Of a stretch of DNA of 64,000 nt, positions 26,193-36,575 are shown piece after piece (positions within the stretch are counted from its first letter, which is position 1; every line of letters begins with the position of its first letter). The stretch covers positions 1,178,001 through 1,242,000 of the forward strand of contig NZ_JANTPU010000001.1 of the NCBI RefSeq assembly GCF_024752025.1. Direction: 5' to 3'. The DNA is from Pseudidiomarina sp. CB1. GTDB taxonomy: Bacteria > Pseudomonadota > Gammaproteobacteria > Enterobacterales > Alteromonadaceae. Under the pieces are notes generated by a model. The model did no database searches. It saw only the letters and a list, made by a program, of their open reading frames with translations, and was not told the origin of the DNA. The translations under genes were made by a program, and so were the position numbers.

Positions 26193-27098
26193 ATGAGTAA
26201 AAAACTGACCCACCTTAAGCAACTGGAGGCGGAGTCGATTCATATTTTCCGCGAGGTGGCCGCCGAGTTTCAGAATCCGGTGATGCTGTATTCTGTCGGT
26301 AAAGACAGTTCTGTGTTGCTCCACTTAGCGCGAAAAGCATTCGCACCAGGCAAGATCCCCTTTCCACTGATGCACGTCGATACCACGTGGAAATTCAAAG
26401 AAATGATTGCGTTTCGCGACCGCATGGCGAAACAACATGAGTTTGAACTCATTACCCACAGCAACGCAGAAGGCATCGAGCAAAACGTCGGGCCATTCAG
26501 TCACGGCAGCGCCGTGCACACCGACATCATGAAAACTCAAGCACTCAAACAAGCCCTCGACAAATACCAGTTCGATGCAGCCTTCGGCGGCGCCCGGCGA
26601 GACGAGGAAAAGTCCCGTGCGAAAGAACGGGTGTACAGCTTCCGCGACAAGAAGCATCGCTGGGACCCGAAAAACCAGCGCCCAGAGCTCTGGAACATCT
26701 ACAACGGCAAAGTCCACAAAGGCGAAAGCATTCGCGTGTTCCCGCTTAGTAACTGGACCGAGCTCGACATCTGGCAATACATCTACTTAGAAAATATCGA
26801 AATCCCAGAACTGTATTTCGCCAAAGAGCGCCCTGTCGTGCAAAGAGATGGCACACTGATCATGGTCGACGACGACCGTATGCCGCTTGAACCCAACGAG
26901 AAACCAGAACTGAAAATGGTGCGTTTCCGCACCCTCGGCTGCTATCCGCTTACTGGTGCCGTTGAGTCCAGCGCGGCGACATTACCAGAAATCATTCAAG
27001 AAATGCTGCTCACCACCACGTCAGAGCGCCAAGGCCGTGTTATCGACCACGATAGCGCCGGTTCAATGGAGAAGAAAAAGATGGAAGGGTATTTCTAA
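26193..27098 (+). CDS. cysD: Sulfate adenylyltransferase small subunit
   Basis: With CysN it forms APS from sulfate and ATP. The 301 residues (E. coli CysD has 302) include the PP-loop-like [53 protein letters not shown] and [12 protein letters not shown], all standard for CysD. cysN starts 1 bp after its stop, and both are clearly co-transcribed. Confidence 0.97.
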   Translation: MSKKLTHLKQLEAESIHIFREVAAEFQNPVMLYSVGKDSSVLLHLARKAFAPGKIPFPLMHVDTTWKFKEMIAFRDRMAKQHEFELITHSNAEGIEQNVGPFSHGSAVHTDIMKTQALKQALDKYQFDAAFGGARRDEEKSRAKERVYSFRDKKHRWDPKNQRPELWNIYNGKVHKGESIRVFPLSNWTELDIWQYIYLENIEIPELYFAKERPVVQRDGTLIMVDDDRMPLEPNEKPELKMVRFRTLGCYPLTGAVESSAATLPEIIQEMLLTTTSERQGRVIDHDSAGSMEKKKMEGYF

Positions 27099-27099
27099 C

Positions 27100-28512
27100 A
27101 TGAGCCACGCATCGCCATTAATCGAACAGGACATCCTGAAATACCTCGAGCAACACGAAAACAAGGAGCTTCTGAGGTTCATCACCTGCGGTAGTGTCGA
27201 CGACGGCAAAAGCACCCTGATTGGCCGCTTGTTGCACGACAGCAAAATGATCTTTGAAGATCAACTCGCTGCGATCACCAAAGACAGTAAAACCATGGGC
27301 ACTACCGGCGACAAGGTCGATCTCGCCCTGCTCGTCGACGGCCTCCAGTCTGAGCGTGAGCAAGGCATCACCATTGACGTGGCCTACCGCTATTTCAGTA
27401 CCGACAAGCGCAAATTCATCATCGCCGACACGCCGGGGCATGAACAATACACCCGTAACATGGCCACCGGTGCGAGTACCAGCGACCTTGCCGTGATCCT
27501 GATCGATGCACGACATGGTGTCCAAACACAGACCCGACGACACAGTTTTATTGTCAGTTTGCTCGGCATTAAACACGTCATTGTCGCAGTCAATAAAATG
27601 GATCTGGTGGATTACAGTCAGGCCCGTTACAAAGAAATTCAAGACGAATACTTGAAGCTGGCTGGCCAACTCGATATTCCAGACATTCACTTTGTCCCGA
27701 TCAGCGCCCTCGACGGTGATAATGTCGTCAACCGCAGTCAGCACACACCATGGTTCCGCGGTCGTACGTTGATGGAGTACCTCGAAACACTCGAAATCAC
27801 GCGTGATCAAGAGCACAGCGACTTTCGCTTTCCGGTGCAATACGTGAGTCGCCCGCACCTGAATTTCCGCGGCTATGCCGGCACTATCGCCTCAGGTAAA
27901 ATCAAAAAGGGCGACACCATACGGGCGCTGCCTTCAGGCAAAGTAAGCACGATCAAAAGCATCGTCACCTTCGACGGTGAACTTGACGAAGCCGAAGCGC
28001 CTCAAGCGGTTACCCTTACACTCAACGACGAAATTGATATCAGTCGCGGTGACATGATCGTCGAGAAAGACGCTCTACCACACACTTCCAATCGTGTAAG
28101 AGCAAAAGTGGTGTGGATGCATGAAGACGCACTAGTCCCGCATCGCGACTATTACATTAAAATGGGCACCAAGTTCACCAACGGTAGTTGCGAGAAAATC
28201 CACCACCGCATCGACGTCAACACTCTTGAAGAAAAAGATGCCGAAACACTCGCGCTCAACGAAATCGGCACGCTCGATTTCAGCCTGCAAGAGCCCGTCG
28301 TCTTCGATAAGTACAAGAAGAACGCAAAAACAGGTGCCTTCATCATTATTGATCGCATGACCAATGTAACGATTGGTGCCGGTATGGTTGAACAGCCTCT
28401 AGTAGAAAAAAGTCAGCAACCACGAGATGTCAGCGAATTTGAAAGAGACCTAAATAGCTTCGTGCGTAAGCACTTCCCACACTGGGGTGCCAAAGACATC
28501 ACCAAAGGTTAA
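27100..28512 (+). CDS. cysN: Sulfate adenylyltransferase large subunit (GTPase)
   Basis: An EF-Tu-like GTPase that drives APS formation. The start is set at ATG 27100, giving 470 residues (E. coli CysN has 475). The upstream extension overlaps cysD in another frame and has no family similarity. G motifs are [15 protein letters not shown] (P-loop), [12 protein letters not shown] (G3) and NKMDLVD (G4). Domain II starts around [18 protein letters not shown]. It is followed after 6 bp by the SLC13 transporter gene. Confidence 0.97.
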   Translation: MSHASPLIEQDILKYLEQHENKELLRFITCGSVDDGKSTLIGRLLHDSKMIFEDQLAAITKDSKTMGTTGDKVDLALLVDGLQSEREQGITIDVAYRYFSTDKRKFIIADTPGHEQYTRNMATGASTSDLAVILIDARHGVQTQTRRHSFIVSLLGIKHVIVAVNKMDLVDYSQARYKEIQDEYLKLAGQLDIPDIHFVPISALDGDNVVNRSQHTPWFRGRTLMEYLETLEITRDQEHSDFRFPVQYVSRPHLNFRGYAGTIASGKIKKGDTIRALPSGKVSTIKSIVTFDGELDEAEAPQAVTLTLNDEIDISRGDMIVEKDALPHTSNRVRAKVVWMHEDALVPHRDYYIKMGTKFTNGSCEKIHHRIDVNTLEEKDAETLALNEIGTLDFSLQEPVVFDKYKKNAKTGAFIIIDRMTNVTIGAGMVEQPLVEKSQQPRDVSEFERDLNSFVRKHFPHWGAKDITKG

Positions 28513-28518
28513 GGCAAA

Positions 28519-30285
28519 ATGACCCAGCTTTACGTTGGACTCGTCATTCTTGCACTGTTCGCAGGGCTAATTGGCGGCCGGCAGCGCCCTGCGACGCTGT
28601 TTGTTGCTGCCGCAATAGCTCTTTATTTACCCGGGCTGATAAGCAGTCAAAAGCTTCTGCACCACTACGCTAATGAATCACTCATCACACTCATGCTGCT
28701 GCTGATGAGTTCCATGGCGCTCGAGCGGACACGAGCTCTGCAATGGGTAAGCAGCAAGCTGTTTCACAAAAGCCAGTTCATCACGCTGCTAAGAATGCTC
28801 GGCTTGGTCAGCGTGACGTCAGCGTTTCTGAACAACACCGCGGTCGTTGCCGCTCTGATGCAAAGCGTACGAAAAAACCGCGAACATCCCGCACAACGAT
28901 TGCTTATTCCGCTGAGTTATTTTGCAATCCTGGGAGGTATGCTGACGCTCATCGGCACTTCAACAAACCTCGTCGTCAATAGTTTTCTGGTGGATACTGG
29001 CCACCCAGGCTTTGGCTTTTTTGATTTTTTCCCCGTGGGTTTGGGTGCGCTCGCGGTTGCCGGTGCAACCACTTGTGTTGCCGCTTACTTGCTACCTAAA
29101 GGCCGCAGTCAACATGACATCAGTCAAGATTACTTCCTCGATGCAAAAATAGCCGATGACTCACCTTTGATCGGCAAAACCGTGCAACAAGCTGGATTAA
29201 GGGCGCTCGATGGCCTATTTCTCGCAGAAATCGTGCGAACAGCAGACCACAATCAAAGCTCACTGATCACGCCAGTGAAGCCAGAAACAGTTCTACAGGC
29301 AAACGACCGCTTAATTTTTTGTGGTGACGTTAAGCAGGCACAACAAATCAGTCAGTTGCCTGGGGTAAGCATGTTCGCTCACGACGCACTCAGCGACGGC
29401 GAGCAAAACGGTAACGGGCTGCTCCATGACAATCTTGCCGAAGTCATTGTCAGCCCCACTTCGACACTCGTCGGCCGCACCTTAAAAGAAGCGAACTTCC
29501 GCGCCCTCTTTGATGCCGCAGTCGTCGCCATTGGCCGAGGCGGTGAGCGAATTTCAGGCAAACTAGGGCAAGTAGAAATTAGAGCAGGTGATCGCCTCGT
29601 ATTGGCCACCAGCGAGGACTTTTATCGGCATCGAAATCTTGAACGCAACTTTTTCTTGCTCGAAGGAAAACGCCTTAGCCCTACCCTTACGGGCCAACAA
29701 GAAGCTATCTGCTTGCTCGGGTTCGCCGCTGTGGTTTCCGCCGCTGCATTGAACCTCGTCAGCCTATTTTCCGGCCTTATCGCTTATCTCGCCGTGATCC
29801 TGACCACTCAAGTGATCTCCGCCACAGATATTCGCCGCCGCTTACCGCTGGAAATTTGGCTCGTCATCGGTTCAGCATTATGTATCGCCAGCGTTTTTGT
29901 GAGTTCTGGGCTGTCTGACAACGTCACCAGTGCTTTCTTAGGGCTGTTGGGCGACGAGGTGACGCCCATGGGAGCTTTGATGGGTGTCTTTGTGATGACC
30001 TGGCTGATCACTGAAGTCGTCACCAACAATGCCGCCGCGGCGATTGTCTTTCCGATCGCTATAGGCATTGCGGAAAGTTTAGGTGTGAACATTATGCCAT
30101 TTGTAATGGCGGTAGCTTTCGGAGCCTCTGCTAGCTTCATTAGCCCCTTCGGCTACCAAACCAACCTGATGGTGATGAACGCTGGAAATTACCGCTTTCG
30201 CGATTTCAGCCGCATCGGCGTCTTTGTGCTACTTGCCTACAGCATCACTGCGCTTTACCTCATCCCCCGCGTCTTCCCGTGGTAG
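28519..30285 (+). CDS. SLC13-family (sulfate?) permease with two TrkA-C domains
   Basis: A 588-residue inner-membrane anion transporter. The N-terminal half has about five helices and the motif FLNNTAVVAALMQSV, with GTSTNLVVNSFLVD following. Two RCK/TrkA-C regulatory domains fill about residues 205-375 (for example DDSPLIGKTVQQAGLR and SPTSTLVGRTLKEANFR). The C-terminal half has helices with TEVVTNNAAAAIVFPIAIGI and SPFGYQTNLMVM. Location 6 bp after cysN points to sulfate uptake. The last two sense codons and the TAG stop (30283-30285) lie inside a REP palindrome. Confidence 0.9.
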   Translation: MTQLYVGLVILALFAGLIGGRQRPATLFVAAAIALYLPGLISSQKLLHHYANESLITLMLLLMSSMALERTRALQWVSSKLFHKSQFITLLRMLGLVSVTSAFLNNTAVVAALMQSVRKNREHPAQRLLIPLSYFAILGGMLTLIGTSTNLVVNSFLVDTGHPGFGFFDFFPVGLGALAVAGATTCVAAYLLPKGRSQHDISQDYFLDAKIADDSPLIGKTVQQAGLRALDGLFLAEIVRTADHNQSSLITPVKPETVLQANDRLIFCGDVKQAQQISQLPGVSMFAHDALSDGEQNGNGLLHDNLAEVIVSPTSTLVGRTLKEANFRALFDAAVVAIGRGGERISGKLGQVEIRAGDRLVLATSEDFYRHRNLERNFFLLEGKRLSPTLTGQQEAICLLGFAAVVSAAALNLVSLFSGLIAYLAVILTTQVISATDIRRRLPLEIWLVIGSALCIASVFVSSGLSDNVTSAFLGLLGDEVTPMGALMGVFVMTWLITEVVTNNAAAAIVFPIAIGIAESLGVNIMPFVMAVAFGASASFISPFGYQTNLMVMNAGNYRFRDFSRIGVFVLLAYSITALYLIPRVFPW

Positions 30286-30376
30286 AACCACGGGCTACAC
30301 TTTATGCGGCGTCTTCCCGTGGTAGAACCACGGGCTACAATTGACGGGGCGTGGTAGCCCGTAGTTCTACTACGGG
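30276..30376. repeat. Three REPs at the end of the SLC13 gene
   Basis: Minus-oriented copies of the CCCGTGGT/ACCACGGG type lie at 30276-30298 and 30316-30338. A plus-oriented CCCGTAGT copy lies at 30354-30376. The first two are preceded by the same GTCTT, so the end of the coding sequence was duplicated together with the REP at a distance of 40 bp. This cluster is the only one that does not run plus then minus. Confidence 0.92.
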
Positions 30377-30438
30377 GCAAACCCAACCACCACAAAAAAA
30401 TATGGAGGTTTGCGCGCTTCATTGCGTATAGTAAAACT

Positions 30439-31023
30439 ATGAGCGAAAAAGCGTGGGTGTCAAAGGCGCGCCGAGCGGCGAGTCATGGTTTGATCGAACG
30501 ATTGCTAGCAGAGCATACCTTTGCACTGCGGCGGTTTATTCGCGTGCGCCTACACAGCGAGCAGCAACACGAGTGTGATGATGTACTCCAGGATGTTTAT
30601 ATGCGTCTGAGCCAAATTGAAGATTTGCCCGTGAAGCTTGCGGGACGATTGGATACAACACGCAATTATTTGCTGCAAATCGCTAGTAACCTAATCATTG
30701 ATCGCGCACGACGTGCACAAGTACGCAAGCAGGCTGATCACGTGTCCAATACCAGTGATCAAGAAGAGGTACCATTGTATTGCGAAATTTATTCGCCTGA
30801 ACGTAGCCTCGCAAATAAACGTAAATTACAACGCATCGAACGTGCCTTGCAAAAACTACGACCCACCCAGCGCAAAGCATTTTTATTACACCGCGTAGAA
30901 GGCTTAAGCTACCGCGAGATAAGTGATCAACTCGGTTTATCGGTAAGTACGATTGAGAAGCATATTGCCGCAGCCCTTTCCTGCGCTCGCCAAGCAATTG
31001 CTAAGGAAGAGCACGATGAGTAA
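30439..31023 (+). CDS. FecI-like ECF sigma factor
   Basis: A 194-residue group IV sigma factor. Region 2 spans about residues 20-90 with DDVLQDVYMRLSQIEDL and NYLLQIASNLIIDRARR. Region 4 near 130-190 has LRPTQRKAFLLHRVEGLSYREISDQLGLSVSTIEKH. The gene overlaps the FecR-like gene by 8 bp and is followed by a TonB receptor that carries an STN signalling domain. That is the classic cell-surface signalling trio. It should activate the receptor and peptidase genes downstream. Confidence 0.92.
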   Translation: MSEKAWVSKARRAASHGLIERLLAEHTFALRRFIRVRLHSEQQHECDDVLQDVYMRLSQIEDLPVKLAGRLDTTRNYLLQIASNLIIDRARRAQVRKQADHVSNTSDQEEVPLYCEIYSPERSLANKRKLQRIERALQKLRPTQRKAFLLHRVEGLSYREISDQLGLSVSTIEKHIAAALSCARQAIAKEEHDE

Positions 31024-32176
31024 TGCCACCTCACCATTCGAAGCGGTTGCTAGCTACTGGGTTACGCGCCTATATTCAGGCGAAATGACAGCGCAGGAAG
31101 AACGTGAATTGCAGCGTTGGCGTACTGCCGATGTCCGACACGAGCAAGCGTTTGAAGAAGCTCTTGCCGTCTGGGATCTGAGTGCACAGTTGTATCGTAG
31201 CGCCAATGAGAACAACGCGCAGACAGGTGCGCAAGAAAAAACCTCTGAGCGTTCCACGCCCAAACCGCTTTGGACAAAACTAGCTATCGCGGCAAGCATC
31301 GCTTTTATCGGTGTCCTGACGGTGGTGACTTTCATTCCTACAGTCGATAAGCCTCAAGCGTCGCAACCCCGCATCGTTGAAGCTGCACCGCAACCTACTG
31401 CGGCGGAAGAACCCGCAACGCCGAACAGTACTGCTTTCCGTATTACCAACCAAGCCGCACAAATGCCGCTCGAGCAAACTCGCCTCTTTAACACCAAAGT
31501 CGGTGAAGTGAGTCATATTAGACTTGATGATGGCTCGCAGGTGAGCTTGAACACTGACAGTGCAATACGAGTGACCATGCGCAGTGATGAACGCCATATT
31601 GAACTGCTCAATGGCGAAGCTTTCTTCGACGTTGCTAAAGATGCCAACCGTCCCTTCGTGGTGGCCACCGAAGAACAGCAAATCACCGTACTCGGAACAG
31701 CGTTCAACGTGCGCCAGCGAAGTGATGAAAAAGTTCTCAAAGTAGCAGTCATTGAAGGCCGCGTAGCGGTAAAACGTCGAGCCAAGGCGACCTCACCCGA
31801 GCCAACCGCGCAGGCTAACGCAGTGGACCCATCGGGAAGCGACGTCGCTGAGCAGTTTTTACTTGCCGGTGATATCGGTGCATTTAGCGACCATTCAAAA
31901 GTCATTCAACAACAGCAATTTGAACAAGCTCAAGTGAGTCAGACGTGGCGTCGTGGGATCGTACGCTTCGATGATGCACCGCTCAAGAATGTGATCAAAG
32001 AACTCAACCGCTACCGCCAACGCAAAATTGCGTTGCAGGGTAGCTCCGTCGAAGACTTAAAAATCAGTGGTGTTTTCCATCTTAAAAATGGTGATGCCAT
32101 TCTTAATGCTATTGCTGCAACCCTTCCAGTCCAAGTCCTCAAAGAGCAAGAGCAAATCTACATCACCGCACGGTAA
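31016..32176 (+). CDS. FecR-like anti-sigma / signal-transfer protein
   Basis: A 386-residue inner-membrane regulator. The start is ATG 31016, overlapping the sigma stop in ATGAGTAA. A cytoplasmic domain with FEAVASYWVTRLYSGEMTAQ (DUF4880-like) is followed by one membrane helix at about 88-107. The periplasmic FecR domain contains IRLDDGSQVSLNTDSAI and LNGEAFFDVAKDANRPFVV. A C-terminal secretin/TonB short N-terminal-like tail reads DAPLKNVIKELNRY. It receives the signal from the receptor STN domain and controls the sigma factor. Confidence 0.92.
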   Translation: MSNATSPFEAVASYWVTRLYSGEMTAQEERELQRWRTADVRHEQAFEEALAVWDLSAQLYRSANENNAQTGAQEKTSERSTPKPLWTKLAIAASIAFIGVLTVVTFIPTVDKPQASQPRIVEAAPQPTAAEEPATPNSTAFRITNQAAQMPLEQTRLFNTKVGEVSHIRLDDGSQVSLNTDSAIRVTMRSDERHIELLNGEAFFDVAKDANRPFVVATEEQQITVLGTAFNVRQRSDEKVLKVAVIEGRVAVKRRAKATSPEPTAQANAVDPSGSDVAEQFLLAGDIGAFSDHSKVIQQQQFEQAQVSQTWRRGIVRFDDAPLKNVIKELNRYRQRKIALQGSSVEDLKISGVFHLKNGDAILNAIAATLPVQVLKEQEQIYITAR

Positions 32177-32259
32177 AATTTTTTGGAGGTTTTGTGACAG
32201 TGCTGCGTAGATAGTTGCGTAACAACAATAATTCTAAAGCAAAACTACAGGAATCCATG

Positions 32260-35200
32260 ATGAAGCAGCCAAAACTCAGTTATGTCGCCTGTTGCACTCT
32301 TTTAGCTCTCGGTACAAGCGTGGTCAGCACCCAAGTTCACGCCCAAAGCAACAATCCGACATCCACGAATTCAGCAACACAAACAGAATCCAACACTCAC
32401 CAAGTTAAGCTTGCGGCACAGCCCACTGGCGATGCCTTACTCGCGCTCGCTGAGCAAACCGATACGCAAATAATCTTCTCCCCTGATATTACGCGTGGCA
32501 AAACTTCTGCTGCCTTGCAGGGCAGCTATAGCGTGTCGCAAGCCCTTACCAACCTGCTAGCTGGTACCGGACTCACGTTCGAGCAACAAGGAGCTGCGAC
32601 CTACGTGATCACCGCCCAGAGCACTACCTCGCGGGTGCAAGAAAATTTTCGTGCGCAGCTAGGTAATGCCGAAGACGAAAGTAGCGCCAGCAATGTTGAG
32701 CGCATTCAAGTGGTTGGCTCAAATATTCGCGGCGCACGCGCCGCAGGCAACCTACCAGTGACCATTCTCAGTGCAGAGGAAATTGAAAATACTGGCGCTG
32801 CAACTGGCGACGAGCTGTTGCGAACCATTCCGCAAGTCGGCGACATCAGTTTCAATAACGAACGTACCATTGGTGGCGTGAATGATGCGCGTGGCGATGT
32901 TGCATCGATCAACTTACGTGGTATCGGCACTGGTAATACGTTAACGCTGCTCAATGGTCGACGTTTGGTTTTACACCCAGGGACCCAGACCGAAAACTTC
33001 GTGCCGGTCACCACGGTCAACTCCAATACCCTTCCAGTTGCAGGTTTACGCCGCCTTGAAGTGTTACGTGATGGCGCGGCGGCGATTTATGGCACCGATG
33101 CGGTCGCTGGGGTCATTAACTACGTTCTCAAAGACAATATTGAGGGAACACGTTTTCGGGTGAACTATGGGGCCTCAGAAGGCACTTCATACAACCAACT
33201 CTCCGCGAGTGGCGCGACCGGATTTAGCTTTAACGGTGACAAATCCAAAGTGACGCTGTCGATGGCTTACTATACTCGTGACGAAATGCCTGCCAGTGAT
33301 CGTAGCTATTCAGCCAGCGAGGACCGTCGCTTCCACCCTGACATTCCTGAACAATTTCAAGGCGATACACAATTAGACAACCGTTCATTATCAAGCCCTT
33401 GGGCGATTTTTGATACTGACACCTACGGTCGTATCCACCTAGAACCTGAAAGTATGGGAGATTGCGAAGTCTATAATTTCGGTGACGGCGTTTGTGCTGC
33501 CGACGGCTCCCTACCACGCAGTATGCGTTACGATGCCGCAGTGGTTGACCAAAGCATGACCTCTGCCGTTGATCGCCTCAACCTCTACTCACACTTCACC
33601 CACAGCTTTAGTGATGATCTAGAATTTTTTGGTGAAGCGCTGTACTACGAAGCCCTATCAAAGCGCCGCCGTGAGCAGAATGCCAACTTGACGGCACAAC
33701 GCTTCACCATTAGCGCTGATGCAGCATTTAACCCGTTTGGTGAGGATATTGGTTTACGTAATATCCGCCCGATGGATGTTGGCGGTCGCCGTATTGAAGT
33801 CGAAGATACGAGTTACCGCTTACTCGCAGGTCTGCGCGGTTATGTCGATTTATGGGACTGGGAAAGCGCTGTTTTGTATTCACGCGCAGACACTCACGAT
33901 ATGGCCTATAACCGAATCAATGTAGCGGCACTGCAAGCCGCCATTAACGAAACCGACCCGAGTCGTGCTTACAACCCATTTATTGGTGGCAACTTTGATC
34001 ACGTGAACTATGGTGCCGGCGCACGCAATCCAGAGGCTGTTCTTGCAGGTCTTCGCACCAACATCAGCCGTGATAGCAAGAGTGAATTAGCGCTTTGGGA
34101 CTTCAAAATCTCAAATCCGGCCGTGACGACGTGGTATGCGGGTGACATTGGCCTCGCAGCAGGTGTCGAATATCGCTACGAAGGTTACGCAGATGACCGT
34201 GACCCGTTACTCGACGGTTCCAGCCCGTTTTACGATCAAGTCACCGGTGAATTACTGTCGGACTCATCTGTACTAGGGAGTAGTTCAAGTCCTGATTCAG
34301 GCGGCAGCCGCAATGTCTTTTCGGCCTATGCCGAGCTGTTAGTGCCATTGCACGATACCGTCGATATGCAAGTTGCAGTAAGACACGAACGCTTCAATGA
34401 TGTCGGCAATGTCACTAAGCCTAAACTAGCACTAAGCTGGGTACCCGCAGATTGGGTGCAGTTGCGCGCAGCCTACACTGAAGGGTTCCGAGCACCTAAT
34501 CTTCCACAAGTGGTTGAGCAAGGCATCAGTCGTTCCAACACCCGCACCGATCCAGTGATCGATCAACGTTACGGCATCGAAGAACGTCGCGGCGGTAATG
34601 CCAACCTCGAGCCAGAAAACTCCGAAACCTTGAGTTACGGTATTGCGCTAGCACCGCTCGATGGCTTGTTAATTACCGTCGATTGGTGGGACATCGAACA
34701 AGACGGTGTGGTCGGCATATTGAACAGCCAAACACACTTACTGTATGACTCGCTTTTACGGTCACAAGGCTCGCGCAACGAAGCCGTGGTTCGTGACGAC
34801 GATCTTGAAGTCATCTATGTCGCCAACCAATACAATAATTTAGACGTACGCACCATCAAAGGGGTCGATACCAGCATTAATTATCGTTACGACACCGAAA
34901 GTGCTGGTCGCTTCGACTTTACCATCAACGCTGCACATCTGAAGGAATTCGTCCAGAAGCCGGATCCAATTAGCGCCATTGTTTTGGCCGCGCAAGCAGA
35001 GGGTAACCCAGCGGTTCCGGTTGAACTTCCAGTGTACGGCGCAGGTGACCTATTACGTATGAGCGGTAACCCTGAGTGGCGAGGTTTCGCCGCAGTTGAC
35101 TGGCGCATGGAGAGTTGGGGTGCGGGTGTGCGCTACAACTACGTCAGCGACTTTATCGAGACAAGTGTCGCCACGTCGTCTGGAGAAAACATGATCATTC

Positions 35201-35397
35201 CGCATTGGAGCACGGTGGATATCTACGCGGATTACCGCTTTACAGAGGGTAGCTTAGACGGTACCCGCTTGCGCTTTGGCGTGCGTAATATTGCCGATAA
35301 AGAACCACCAATCGCTGACGAGAGCTTCGGCTATTTCTCAAGCGTGCACTCTAATCGTGGCCGTTACATTTATGGAACTTGGTCATGGATGTTCTAA
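32260..35397 (+). CDS. TonB-dependent receptor with STN signalling domain
   Basis: An outer-membrane active transporter of about 1045 residues. The start is put at the second ATG of an ATGATG pair because AGGA is 7 nt upstream; a TTG at 32215 would only add a tail before the signal peptide. The signal peptide ends near VHAQ. An STN domain (about 50-110) contains IIFSPDITRGKTSAALQG. The plug opens near RIQVVGSNIRGARAAGN and holds LLNGRRLVLHPG and LRDGAAAIYGTDAVAGVIN. The barrel ends in the aromatic GTWSWMF. The ligand is unknown, but the following M14 carboxypeptidase suggests peptides. Confidence 0.93.
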   Translation: MKQPKLSYVACCTLLALGTSVVSTQVHAQSNNPTSTNSATQTESNTHQVKLAAQPTGDALLALAEQTDTQIIFSPDITRGKTSAALQGSYSVSQALTNLLAGTGLTFEQQGAATYVITAQSTTSRVQENFRAQLGNAEDESSASNVERIQVVGSNIRGARAAGNLPVTILSAEEIENTGAATGDELLRTIPQVGDISFNNERTIGGVNDARGDVASINLRGIGTGNTLTLLNGRRLVLHPGTQTENFVPVTTVNSNTLPVAGLRRLEVLRDGAAAIYGTDAVAGVINYVLKDNIEGTRFRVNYGASEGTSYNQLSASGATGFSFNGDKSKVTLSMAYYTRDEMPASDRSYSASEDRRFHPDIPEQFQGDTQLDNRSLSSPWAIFDTDTYGRIHLEPESMGDCEVYNFGDGVCAADGSLPRSMRYDAAVVDQSMTSAVDRLNLYSHFTHSFSDDLEFFGEALYYEALSKRRREQNANLTAQRFTISADAAFNPFGEDIGLRNIRPMDVGGRRIEVEDTSYRLLAGLRGYVDLWDWESAVLYSRADTHDMAYNRINVAALQAAINETDPSRAYNPFIGGNFDHVNYGAGARNPEAVLAGLRTNISRDSKSELALWDFKISNPAVTTWYAGDIGLAAGVEYRYEGYADDRDPLLDGSSPFYDQVTGELLSDSSVLGSSSSPDSGGSRNVFSAYAELLVPLHDTVDMQVAVRHERFNDVGNVTKPKLALSWVPADWVQLRAAYTEGFRAPNLPQVVEQGISRSNTRTDPVIDQRYGIEERRGGNANLEPENSETLSYGIALAPLDGLLITVDWWDIEQDGVVGILNSQTHLLYDSLLRSQGSRNEAVVRDDDLEVIYVANQYNNLDVRTIKGVDTSINYRYDTESAGRFDFTINAAHLKEFVQKPDPISAIVLAAQAEGNPAVPVELPVYGAGDLLRMSGNPEWRGFAAVDWRMESWGAGVRYNYVSDFIETSVATSSGENMIIPHWSTVDIYADYRFTEGSLDGTRLRFGVRNIADKEPPIADESFGYFSSVHSNRGRYIYGTWSWMF

Positions 35398-36575
35398 AGC
35401 TAATGTGCGGTTCTCTGGTGTTTGGCATCGCTGCTCTGACTTCGGTCGGAGCAGTCGCTGCTGAGCAGTGCCAGTTTGCCCAGGTTGTTATCGCAACTGA
35501 CTTCGACACCGCTCGCGTTGATGGTTGCGAGAAGACTGCTGAGCACAGCTATCGTTTGCACTTAAAGCCAGAGAATCTGCCCATTAATCCAAGCCCTTGG
35601 TATGCGTTCCGGCTAGAGCCTAGAGGTTTAACAGCGCCACAAGAAATCAACCTGACCTTGGTTAGCCATGAAGGCCCAGCGCGTTATGCACCCAAAGTGA
35701 GTACTGACAAGCATCACTGGATACCGATCAACTACAGCAAGAACGACAATCGGATGCAATTTAAGGTCACTCTGCAATCGGAAAAGTCTCTTTATGTTGC
35801 AGGTCAGGAAATTATTGATGCCGCAATGTACGATGCTTGGCTCGCAGGTTTACCTATGGGACCAAATAAAAGCCGTTTTACGTTGGGTTATAGTGCTGAA
35901 GAGCGCCCAATACCTGCCTATCAACATAGTGCGGGAGACGGTAAGCCTTGGTTTGTCATTATTGGTCGGCAACATCCGCCCGAAGTCACAGGGGCATTAG
36001 CTCTTATGCACTTCAGTAATGAGTTGATGTTTTCTGAAGCAAAGGCTTTGCGAGAGGTACGTTCCCAGTTCAATATTTTACTGGTACCGTTGATGAACCC
36101 AGACGGCGTAGCAAATGGTAACTGGCGTCACACGACTGGAGGCGTTGACTTGAACCGTGATTGGTTCGACCTTAATGAACCTGAGTCACAGAGCTTGCAT
36201 GCTTTCTTGCAGGAGCGTGAAGACGCTGGTGAAGAGGTTTTTTTCGCACTCGACTTTCATTCAACGCATTACAACATTTACTACACCATGCCGGCTGACT
36301 ATGTGCGTCCCGATGGCAGTGGTTTGGAACATCCTCACTTGGTTAATGACTGGCTCGACGCTCTCGCTGCGAAGATCGATTGGGAAGTGAAAGATAAACC
36401 CGGTTCGAATCCCGATCGTGGAGTATTTAAGCAGTATGTGGCGGACACCTATGCCGTTCACGGCGTCACCTACGAAGTGGGCGACACCACCGACCGCGAC
36501 GAAATCAAGGCCACCGCTAAAGCCGCCGCCCACACTCTCGCCCACACCCTGTTGGAAAGGTTAAGTAGCCCGTAG
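35385..36575 (+). CDS. M14-family zinc carboxypeptidase, secreted
   Basis: A 396-residue exported metallopeptidase. ATG 35385 gives a signal peptide ending near GAVAAEQC and overlaps the receptor gene by 13 bp. An N-terminal beta domain precedes the catalytic domain, in which GRQHPPEVTGALAL supplies His and Glu zinc ligands and LDFHSTHYN supplies the later His. NPDGVANGNWRHT and DLNRDWFD are substrate-binding segments, and VTYEVGDTTDR likely holds the catalytic Glu. It is probably periplasmic, trimming peptides taken up by the receptor (inference). The last residues and the stop are encoded by a REP element (36565-36587), so the natural C-terminus may have been altered. Confidence 0.88.
   Translation: MDVLKLMCGSLVFGIAALTSVGAVAAEQCQFAQVVIATDFDTARVDGCEKTAEHSYRLHLKPENLPINPSPWYAFRLEPRGLTAPQEINLTLVSHEGPARYAPKVSTDKHHWIPINYSKNDNRMQFKVTLQSEKSLYVAGQEIIDAAMYDAWLAGLPMGPNKSRFTLGYSAEERPIPAYQHSAGDGKPWFVIIGRQHPPEVTGALALMHFSNELMFSEAKALREVRSQFNILLVPLMNPDGVANGNWRHTTGGVDLNRDWFDLNEPESQSLHAFLQEREDAGEEVFFALDFHSTHYNIYYTMPADYVRPDGSGLEHPHLVNDWLDALAAKIDWEVKDKPGSNPDRGVFKQYVADTYAVHGVTYEVGDTTDRDEIKATAKAAAHTLAHTLLERLSSP

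Noticed and set aside
26956-27099. N-terminal extension of CysN into cysD
   Set aside because: The extra residues overlap cysD in another frame and have no family match; ATG 27100 gives normal length.
32010-32018. Second ops-like core (GGCGGTAGC on the minus strand)
   Set aside because: It lies inside the FecR-like coding sequence, antisense to it, with no minus-strand operon following; a chance match.
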